Shown here: piece after piece, positions 56,663 through 64,000 of the stretch
Numbering within the stretch: the first letter of the stretch is position 1
Layout: every line of letters starts with the position of its first letter
DNA from: Cricetomys ansorgei
Taxonomy: Eukaryota; Chordata; Mammalia; Rodentia; Nesomyidae
Assembly: GCA_026225945.1 (NCBI GenBank)
Contig: JAMJFZ010001089.1
Location: forward strand, 1,370,501 to 1,434,500
Length of the DNA stretch: 64,000 nucleotides
Direction of reading: 5' to 3'
Notes under the pieces: model-generated
The model's database searches: none
Told to the model about the DNA's origin: nothing
What the model saw: only the letters and a program-made list of their open reading frames with translations
Position numbers and translations under genes: made by a program

Positions 56663-57092
56663 GATACAAAAGCTCCTCAGGTGTTTTATTGATACAAAAA
56701 CTCTGCCCCCCTCGTCCAGAGGCCTATTTGCATAATGAAGTAAATTTGTAGCTAAGTCTCATCCCACAATCCTTTAGCAGCCGAACTATGTCACCTTTAC
56801 AGTGGGGGATCTCAAGGCTCAAGGGGAATGTTCTTTCCTTGCTACCTAAGACTGTAGGCTAGGGACTGCAAGAATTTTCCCATAGCAACTTTGTTCTTCA
56901 CTGCAATGGTTCTGCCAGAAAACTGTGAGCAGGTGCATGTCATAAGGAAGCAAACATCTGAATCACAGATTTACATCAAGCCAACACCTGCAGATGAAAC
57001 TGCCAAGTCTTAGGCAGCCCTCCCCCCAACAATGTGCAAAACAATTGTTTTAAAGTTAAGTGAGCATAACTGGAAATAAATTTCTCCAACAG
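56663..57092 (-). mobile_element. Unnamed rodent LTR, copy C, U5-truncated
   Basis: On the minus strand it starts TGttggagaaatttatttcc and continues 'gggctgcctaagacttggc', 'catctgcaggtgttggctt' and 'caataaaacacctgaggag'. These are the landmarks of the LTRs at 10962 and 62984. It has a longer U3 and loses the end of R/U5 at the TTTG tract. Confidence 0.55.
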
Positions 57093-57215
57093 TACTCAGC
57101 CTCAAAGACCAAGCAACACTCAGTTCTGAGTCTCTTGGGTGTGAGGCAACTGCTGTAACCTAGTTTAACGTAAGATGACTTAATAAACTAATATTAGAGA
57201 ACCCTAATACATGAT
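57093..57215 (+). mobile_element. MTE-type LTR, 3' end only
   Basis: 'gagtctcttgggtgtgaggc', 'gatgacttaataaactaat' and 'attagagaaccctaatacat' are the 3' terminus of an MTE-like LTR, cut off on its left by copy C. Confidence 0.45.
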
Positions 57216-57439
57216 ATAGCTAATGTATGTATAGGTATATTCCAAATATGACTCCCAGATTGATGTTTCCAGGTATAAAAGATAGGGTTGATCTAAATAT
57301 GACCTAATAGACCTAAATAGACCTAAATCACTATAGAGGTCAGTTTAGATAAGGCTATAGGACAAAGGTAAACGGGTTTTGCTGTTTTCAAATCCACCAC
57401 CTTTTACAAGATATCTTAATTTTGAGGTCTTAAGTTTAT

Positions 57440-57618
57440 ATAATGTGTATGGGTCTGTGCACATGTGAGCACAGGTGCCTTTAGAGCCTAGGAAGATTGT
57501 GTTGGGTCCCTAGAGCTGGTCGTTATGAGCTGCCCAACGTGGGTCTAGGAACAGAATTCAGGTCCTCTGCAAGATAAGTACACATTCCTAACCACTGAGA
57601 CATCTCTCCAACAAATTA
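57440..57618 (-). mobile_element. B3 SINE
   Basis: Antisense: 'gcccaacgtgggtctaggaa', 'cagaattcaggtcctctgc' and 'accactgagacatctctcca'. Confidence 0.8.
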
Positions 57619-57619
57619 A

Positions 57620-58320
57620 TAAAATTCATCATCAATTAACAGAAAGGATGTTTATCCTGGCAGGGCTGAACTTGTCAGGTAAACCTTTATTGAATCTGAC
57701 CTGGAAGTAGCAGACTCTCTCTTCCTACTATCCTGGAAAAACCAACTGCTGAGGGTTCTGCCAGGAGCACCTGTTCTCGGAGAGGACCCTGAACTTCAGG
57801 TGAGACCCCTCCACCCAACCCCGGCCATCTCTCTGGCTGCAGCTTCAGGATACTTTAGGCAGACGACCTATCTAAACATGGCTTGATTTCTGACCCATGG
57901 AAACTGAGGTAATAAATATGAATTGTTTAAGTTACATTATTTGGAGCTCCCCCCTACACACACACACACACACAGCACTAGGAAATTAGCACAAATGTCA
58001 TTTTAAGAATCCAAAGTAAATTCATTGCCCCAACTATCAGACCAGCCCCCACTGCCATTGGCTGCAGAACTAGGTCTGGCAAGTGATTAGAAGTGTAGGT
58101 GCTGGGCTGTCTTGAGAAGAGGAGCACCCTATATTGAGCTCTCCTCCTCCTCGTTAGCTGGATTACCCCATACGGAAGTCACCAGAGCCTGGTGGATCAT
58201 CAGCCTGGAATGCTGCCCATGCTTCCTCTTTCTCCACAGAGGCACCTGGGCCTCTCAGCCTTGTTGGTGGCACTTTGGCAGGCGTACAGGGACATGCAAT
58301 GTCGCCCTGAGCACGCAACA
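57620..58320. other. Unique-looking stretch
   Basis: A short CA tract at 57956-57974. Frames near 58112-58423 on both strands overlap the start of a Tigger relic and are not credible. Confidence 0.45.
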
Positions 58321-58329
58321 GGACACACT

Positions 58330-58815
58330 CTAGTGCAGGTACCCGCTTATCTGAGCTTGCAACTTCCACAGTTTCAGCCACACACAGTCCACCGTTGTCT
58401 GAAAAGTGGAAAATTCTAGACAATTGATTTATTTAAAATTGCACACTGTCCTGAGTGTGCAGCGCTACCTGACTCTGTCCTGTCCAGCACGTGAGTGACC
58501 CTTTGTCCAACATACTACATGCCAGCTAATCACTTGGTAATTTTCTCAGCTGTCAGCTCCTCTGCTGGGATCACACAACACTTTGTTCAGATAACCCTTA
58601 TTTTCCTCAACAATGGCTTCAACTTGTAGCACTGTGATGTTGGCAATCAAGACCTATCAGAGACTGCTTCCTTCACGTGGAAGGCTGAAGGTTCTAGACT
58701 TCTCCATATGTGTACATGTACAGAAAAGTGCAGTTCAGACAGTCCTAGGTACTGCCAGTGGCTTCAGGATTCATCGGGGATCTTGGAACACATCGCGAAA
58801 GTCGAGAGACAACCA
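58330..58815 (+). mobile_element. Tigger DNA transposon, internally deleted
   Basis: 'cacagtttcagccacacaca', 'gtggaaaattctagacaat', 'taaaattgcacactgtcct', 'acgtgagtgaccctttgtc' and 'gataacccttattttcctc' are the 5' part. 'caatggcttcaacttgtag' at the former transposase start follows, and 'ggggatcttggaacacatcg' near 58778 is the 3' end. Most of the transposase is gone; the 110-codon frame at 58613 is what remains open by chance. Confidence 0.6.
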
Positions 58816-58819
58816 CAAC

Positions 58820-59225
58820 TCTGTTCTCCCTCTGTCCCCCCTGATGGTCTGTTACCTTTTCCCAAGTCCTCCCTCTTCCACTCTGTCTCCTGCCCCTCCC
58901 CACTGTGCCGCTGCTCTCAGCCATTGTCCATCTGGTTATACTTAATTGAGAGAATAGAAACTGTGAGCTAACAGTGGCTCTCACTGTCCCATAACTTAGA
59001 AAGCCCTCCATCCCTGTCCCTTTCGTCATTCACCTGGCAAGAATGAAGGGAGCATCCCTCATTGCTCCCATCAGAAGCTGGCTCCTTTGATGATCCAGGA
59101 CCCCATGTAGCATAAGAACTCTCTCCTCTGATGCTAGATGATAATGATACCAACCAGTCTCTCCCTCCCTCCCTCCCACCTTCTCTCTCCTCTCCTTTCT
59201 TCTTTGGAACATTCTTGGCAGTACA
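58820..59225. other. C/T-rich unique stretch
   Basis: CCCT-rich patch at 59158-59180. Overlapping frames on both strands have no known content. Confidence 0.5.
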
Positions 59226-59228
59226 CCC

Positions 59229-59562
59229 TGTGGTATGAATGTATTTCCCAGAAGTTCATTTGTTGCAAGCTTAACCCCTCACATCATATGTAAATGGTTG
59301 GAGACACGAGGCCTCCACGAGCTAATGAGGGTGAAGATGAAGTCATGAGAGGGGAGAGTCCTTGATATCATTTGGGGCTTGATAATAAGAAGAAAGACTG
59401 GGCTGCCCAAAGGTCTGTCCTGCCATGGGAAGACCTCCAGGTGCCTGCATTATGTTCCTGGCCATCCCAGACTGCAAAGTCACAAGCCAATGAGCTTATC
59501 TTATTAGTAAATTACCTGGTTCATGTATTTTGTCATAACAAAATAAAATGGGCATATAGCAC
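59229..59562 (+). mobile_element. MST-type MaLR LTR
   Basis: TGtggtatgaatgtatttcc, 'gaagtcatgagaggggaga', 'gatatcatttggggcttga' and 'aaattacctggttcatgta' fit MST order, ending near 'catatagcaCA'. Confidence 0.6.
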
Positions 59563-59564
59563 AT

Positions 59565-59865
59565 AAGCCTGTTTCAGATGCTGGCTCATCCTGGCACTTC
59601 CCACTCTACAAGACCCCACTTTACAAGCTGTTCCACATCTACCTTCAGCTACCACTTCATCTCTTTGCTATTCTTCAGAGTCTTTTATTTTCTTTTGGAG
59701 GAGAGATTTCTTTTGGGCTCATGGCTTCAAAGGGTCAGTCGTGGTTGTTGGATTCCAGGAGCTTAGGCAGAACATCACGGTGACAGGAAGAGGCAGCAAA
59801 GAGCCTCTTACCTCAGGGTGACCAGGAAGCAGAGAGGGAAGGCTAGACTGACGTCTTGAAATAAT
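59565..59865. other. Unique-looking stretch
   Basis: Nothing recognised. Confidence 0.5.
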
Positions 59866-59867
59866 TT

Positions 59868-60285
59868 TGTGCTGGTTATTTTTTGTCAACCTGGTGCAAG
59901 CTAGAGTCACCTGGGGAGAAGGAACTTCAACTAGAAAATGCCTACATCAGTTTGGCCTTTGAGCAAGTCTGTGGGGGCACTTCTTGTCTCTAACAGTTGG
60001 TGTGGAAGGGCACAGACCACTGTGGGTGATACAACCCCTACGCAGGTTGGCCTGGGTGTTATGACAAAGCAGATTGAGCAAGCCATGGGAAGAAAACTAG
60101 TGAGTAATGTTCCTCTACTGCCTCTGCTTCAGTTCCTGCCACCAAGTTCCTACCTCCGTTCCTGTTTGAGTTCCCATCCTGACTTCTCTCAATGGTTGAC
60201 CATGATAAATGGCATGTGAGCCAAGTAAGCTTTCTCTACCACAAGTAGGTTTTAGCTGGTGGCTTGTCAGAGCAATAAGGAGCAA
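59868..60285 (+). mobile_element. ORR1 LTR, near full length
   Basis: 'TGctggttattttttgtcaa', 'agctagagtcacctgggga', 'gaaggaacttcaactagaa', 'gagcaagccatgggaagaa', 'tgcctctgcttcagttcct' and 'gagttcccatcctgacttc' follow ORR1. The 3' end is decayed. Confidence 0.8.
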
Positions 60286-60289
60286 ATAT

Positions 60290-61435
60290 GGACAATCTTG
60301 TACACCCACCTTTTCTATTTGGTCAGCTTCCATTCATACTTTATCACATTCAGCTGGCTTCTGTCCCTACTCATATCCAAAAACACTCATACCTAAATCT
60401 GTCAACTGCCAGCCTTCAGCATTAGCTTGGAGAGTGATGGTACTGCTCTTCCCCTCTCCTCCATCACTGAAAACTTTAAGGTGCTCTCTGTGATGTCCTC
60501 TGCCTCCTGGGTTTCTCTTATGCAGGTGGCTCTTTACTGTCAAGCTCCAAGGTCTCTATTTTTCTCCTATGTGATGACTATGGTACTAACTTGAAGTCAA
60601 TATCCCTTACCCGTAGCTCAGTTCCCACTTCTAAGAACTTTTTAGTGGTAACCTCTCCTCTGCCATGGTTAACCAAAATGCTTTCATGCTGCTGTTCCTA
60701 CCTCTGGAACATATCTCACAGACTAGCTTGTGACTGGCTTCTCACGGCCACCACTCTGGGCCATACCGTCATTGGCTCACCACCAAGGCACATCTTCAAT
60801 CTTCTACATTTGGTGGTCTGCCAACTCTTGTCTATTTGAATAATCTGAGAAGCTTTCTAAACTTCTAGGCCAAAATAAAATCTTAGGAGAAGGGGAGAGC
60901 CACATACTAGTAGGGTTTTCATAGCTCCTATGGGTTCCAATCTGCAGAGTGCTTTGGGGATACAGGTTCTGGCTATCTCTTGGGGATACAGGCTCTGACT
61001 GTCTCCCTACCTACCCATGACTCTTCCTACCCATTGGCACGTTCAATCCAAAGGGATGATTTTTGGCAGGGAAACTAGATAATGTCACCTTTATTCATGG
61101 GCCCTCTGGCAATTCTGATTCGCATCAATTTCAAATTCCTGCGGTAGACATAGGCCATTATAAGGCTCCTTGCCTACCCACCCCACTCACACCATCACTC
61201 TTCCCTTTCTCAGAGCACTCTATACTCTCCTTTCGAGTATCCCAACAACCCAGCTTCCCTTAGGGCCCTTCAAACACACCCATTTTCCTACCTGTGATTC
61301 CTCCCAGGAAAGACAGGCTAGCTCATCTTTCACCTCTTCAGACAGTCTTTGCAGATGCCCCGCTGTCTCCCTTACAAGTCTTGCTCTGCCCTGGCTCTTG
61401 ACCTCAGTACCATGGATCACTCACTATCCACAACC
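60290..61435. other. Unique or very old DNA
   Basis: Some text near 60690-60760 ('ctgttcctacctctggaac') could be L2, continuing to the L2 end at 61575, but it is too decayed to call. Frames are short. Confidence 0.35.
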
Positions 61436-61439
61436 AAAT

Positions 61440-61575
61440 ACGTTAGATCCCTTTGCCCCACCCTGCTCCACTCTGCTGAGTGAGCTCTATGAGGGCAGAG
61501 ACTACAAGTGTTCTGTCACCGGTGTGTATACTTGGCAGAAAGCAGGAATGCTCAATCAAAACAATGTGACAGGTT
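61440..61575 (+). mobile_element. L2 3' end
   Basis: 'agtgagctctatgagggca', 'gagactacaagtgttctgt' and 'caggaatgctcaatcaaaa' fit the L2 terminus; the CR1-type element died out early in mammals. Confidence 0.5.
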
Positions 61576-61579
61576 AGCA

Positions 61580-62020
61580 TCCAACTTCACAAAGGATCAG
61601 GAATACTAAAGAGCATCAAGTCAGCACTTGTTTATTGTACCCAGGCAAGAGGAACCTCAGATCCATAAGGAATCTGGTGGATGGACCTTCATGAATACTC
61701 AGACGCAACATATGATTTCTTCAATTTCCTGCTTTGCAAAATCTCTTGTACATGGGGGTCCTGATGAGACTAAAATTGAGCTTTGTATTGAACTCTCCAT
61801 CTCAAAGCAGCAACTCTAGCTGTAATGGAAGGGGTTCTTCCACAGCATTTGTTACCTAAGCTATAGCTGGGCACATGCCAGAGCTGTTGCTCAAGTATCA
61901 CCAAACTGTGACCATTAAATGGAGGGCCTGGAGGATCCACCATTCTCAAAGACTCCCCAAAAGTCCAGCTTCCATGCCTCTGCCCTTAGTTTTTCTATCC
62001 TTTCTCAGGGGTTTAGCCAG
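61580..62020. other. Unique-looking stretch
   Basis: Nothing recognised. Confidence 0.45.
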
Positions 62021-62024
62021 TGTC

Positions 62025-62155
62025 TTAGTTTGTAGATTTGTAGAGATGATAAACCAGTACCATAAAGACGATGGCTTCAACAATGTGCATTTAGTTCCCA
62101 CAATTCCAGAAGCTGGGATGTCCAAGGTACATTATGACACTATTCCTGGGGAGAT
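62025..62155 (-). mobile_element. MLT1-class LTR fragment
   Basis: 'gtgtcttagtttgtagattt', 'cacaattccagaagctggg' and 'atgtccaaggtacattatg' read as the reversed 3' end of a MaLR LTR. Confidence 0.45.
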
Positions 62156-62159
62156 GTGA

Positions 62160-62760
62160 ACAAATGTCTACTTACCCCAAATTCGGAACTGACAACAGGC
62201 CAAAGTATGGGTATCAGCAATGTTCAACTCTATGAGCCTGTAAGTTTTATTGGGATTACTTGCAGGAACATGGGTTACTTACAGGCACAAGAAAATGACC
62301 AAAGACAGCTGGATCACCAAAGTTCATTCCAGTACGGGTGATAGCTCAGGGAAGGTGAAAACCTGGAGTCTGCAGGTAGCTCAATAGGTCAAAGAGTGTC
62401 CTTTCCAGGTAGTTCATTTGGTCAGAGCTTCTTGCAGGAAGCTCAGCAGCTCTGAAAGTGTCTCTAAACAGTCCTTACTGCTTGTATATGCTTGGGGGTA
62501 GGAGGGGCATAGTGAATATGGTCAGTTTCGGGAACTTCCTGCAGCCTTTGAATTGTTTACTTCCTGGGCTTAATGAGCTTCTCTTCAGAGTCTTTCTGCT
62601 CCCCTCAGAACACCCTGTGTCTTAATGAGCTTCCCTGCAAGGCGGGATGTTTCATTTTCCCTTAGAGCACTCTTGTTTCATATCCTTTCCAGCATCCTGG
62701 GTCTTAATGAGCTTTCCTTTAAAATGGAGGAAACTGCTACACCTGACTCACCTCTGCATC
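62160..62760. mobile_element. Unnamed rodent interspersed repeat with internal repeated modules
   Basis: I recognise this text as a repeat seen elsewhere in rodents but cannot name it; it may be antisense L1 3' UTR or ERV DNA. It has recurring modules: 'cttaatgagctt' appears at about 62570, 62622 and 62702, and 'aggtagttcatttggtc' resembles 'aggtagctcaataggtc'. Confidence 0.35.
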
Positions 62761-62983
62761 CTAACGTGGTAGAGAGAGGATCTTTTGCTCTGTATTTATA
62801 AAGCCATTTTTTTTCTTCTCATGAAAGCCCCTACCTCATATCCTCAGCTAATCATAGTTACCTCCCAAAGGTCTTCTCTCTAGGACCATCACGCTGTGCT
62901 TAGGATTTCCACATCTGAATTTGGTAGCTAGATGGTAGTTCTATAGAGCGCTAGCCTGGAAGGTGCAAAGCCCTGGTTTCCAC

Positions 62984-63298
62984 TGTTGTAGAAGTTTATT
63001 TTTAGTTGTTTAAAATGGTTGTTTCGTGCACTGGTGGGAAGGGCTGCCTAGGCCTTGGCATTTTGTATTGTCTGCAGATGTAGGCTTTACATAAAAGATC
63101 TTTGATCACTCGTCATCTGTACATGCTATCAATAGAACACTCGAGGAGCTTAGGGATCAATAAAAACCCCTGAGATTAGATGCTCAGGGTTCCATTGTCA
63201 AGGATGGCACTTGCCATGATCGTGGTTCCCTCTGCTGAGGTCTGACAGGGTTTGCACCTATGAATATGCCACCATGTCTTCCTTGATGAGCCACCACA
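62984..63298 (+). mobile_element. Unnamed rodent LTR (ERVK-like), copy B
   Basis: TGttgtagaagtttattttt ... ccaccaCA, 315 bp, same strand and same layout as 10962-11274: 'tgcctaggccttggcattt', 'gatcaataaaaacccctga' and 'gacagggtttgcacctatga'. No matching target duplication seen. Confidence 0.6.
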
Positions 63299-63299
63299 G

Positions 63300-63606
63300 T
63301 AGGTGAACAAGTGGCATACTAACGTGGGGGCGCCGATGTCATGCGATTTCCTTGTGCTGGAGTCGGCTCCATTTTTTTTTTTTTTGGACAGTGTTCAGAA
63401 CACATCAATATATAAAAAGCATTTGTATAAAGTATGGGATAAGCAGCACAATTAAAAACAGGTCCATCTTCAATACACACACACACACACACGAAATGCA
63501 CATATACATTGAGAAGGGAAGATGGTACTTGGTACACCTATATCCTTCTTGATTCTACTCAAAGGTCATCTTTTAAATTTGCCTCCTTCCACATTGGATT
63601 CTCTCA

Positions 63607-63648
<42 letters not shown>

Positions 63649-64000
63649 CCTCTGCAAGGATATCTGCCTCCCACAGCCTGCTTCATCCTGGACGGAGGCC
63701 ACCCTCGTTATCAGTCCTGTGGTCAAGGACTATTGCTTCAGGATAATTTGTGTCATGTTCTTTATTTTGCCTTCAAAAATGTCCCTTTGCCCCAAGATCC
63801 TCAAAAGCACATATAATCTACCTTGGCACATGTTTTTGGGATTGCAAGGCTATTCCCAAAGAAATTCAGTATCTTTAGAGAAGCTGTCTCTATCACTTGG
63901 GTTTTGACCCTGTTCATCTGTTAATAATCTCTGCTATCACGGGGAGTGATTGACTAGTAGATGTTTAATAAGTACGAATTTCTGTTACAACCAGAAAAAA
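63300..64000. other. Unique DNA with CA repeats to the window end
   Basis: CA tracts at 63474-63492 and 63609-63646 and a T12 run at 63372-63384. Frames over them code His-Thr runs and are artefacts. A weak L2-like end may lie at 63945-63985. Confidence 0.45.

Noticed and set aside
63945..63985. L2-like end ('agatgtttaataagtacg')
   Set aside because: Too short and decayed to support as a feature.
1..64000. CRISPR array, operon, phage, tRNA or rRNA genes, or an intact endogenous virus
   Set aside because: Regular repeats here are microsatellites; tRNA-like pieces are SINE heads; LTRs are solo or attached only to non-coding MaLR interior; no bacterial gene layout exists.

Overview
The window is nuclear DNA of a muroid (mouse-like) rodent. 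The marker is its repeat load: B1, B3, B4 and ID SINEs, ORR1 and MT/MTE MaLR LTRs and Lx-type LINE-1 3' ends occur side by side. Below them lie relics shared by placental mammals (MIR, L2, MER5, Tigger elements, MLT1/MST LTRs, L1M). The B1 copy at 23368-23505 carries variants that I associate more with cricetids (hamster, deer mouse, vole) than with Mus. That is only a weak inference.

I found no complete protein-coding gene, no tRNA or rRNA gene, no CRISPR array and nothing bacterial. The long open frames are low-complexity repeats, transposon fragments or chance frames. The one segment that looks like part of a host gene is a candidate last exon on the minus strand (about 2010-2646): polypyrimidine tract and AG acceptor, short open frame, AT-rich 3'UTR-like stretch and AATAAA. 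I cannot name the gene. If it is real, upstream exons could lie anywhere to the right, and much of the window would then be intron or flank.

Layout. 1-1190: edge of a MaLR provirus (internal region, tRNA-Leu-type primer site, LTR) on the minus strand. 1276-1895: gammaretrovirus-type LTR. 2010-3320: candidate exon, then an ORR1 LTR. 3640-8930: decayed L1 pieces, ORR1 and B3. 8960-14860: mostly unique DNA with a 91-bp duplicated block and an unnamed LTR. 14862-21235: MTE LTR, B1 and a nearly whole but dead L1 (5' region, ORF1 and ORF2 remnants) broken by a B1 and a 270-bp polypurine tract. 21236-23360: unique, CpG-containing DNA that could hold regulatory elements. 23368-28206: B1, an antisense LTR and an ancient L1 split by a MaLR LTR. 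28350-34820: B3, MIR, MER5, ORR1, ID and another L1 riddled with younger insertions. 35088-46300: mainly unique DNA with scattered old repeats and a CTCF-like site. 46320-50910: dense nest of MLT1/MST, MTE, MT, Tigger and ERV elements. 51000-55700: mainly unique, with a TAAT-rich block. 55728-64000: L1, MTE, LTR, Tigger, MST, ORR1 and L2 fragments plus CA repeats.

No genes here can be shown to work together. What the window records is layered transposon insertion, most readable where one element splits another (20521, 25844, 31422, 45272, 47736). Family names and boundaries rest on remembered consensus patterns, not alignment; boundaries are good to about 10-30 bp unless a TG...CA edge is stated.
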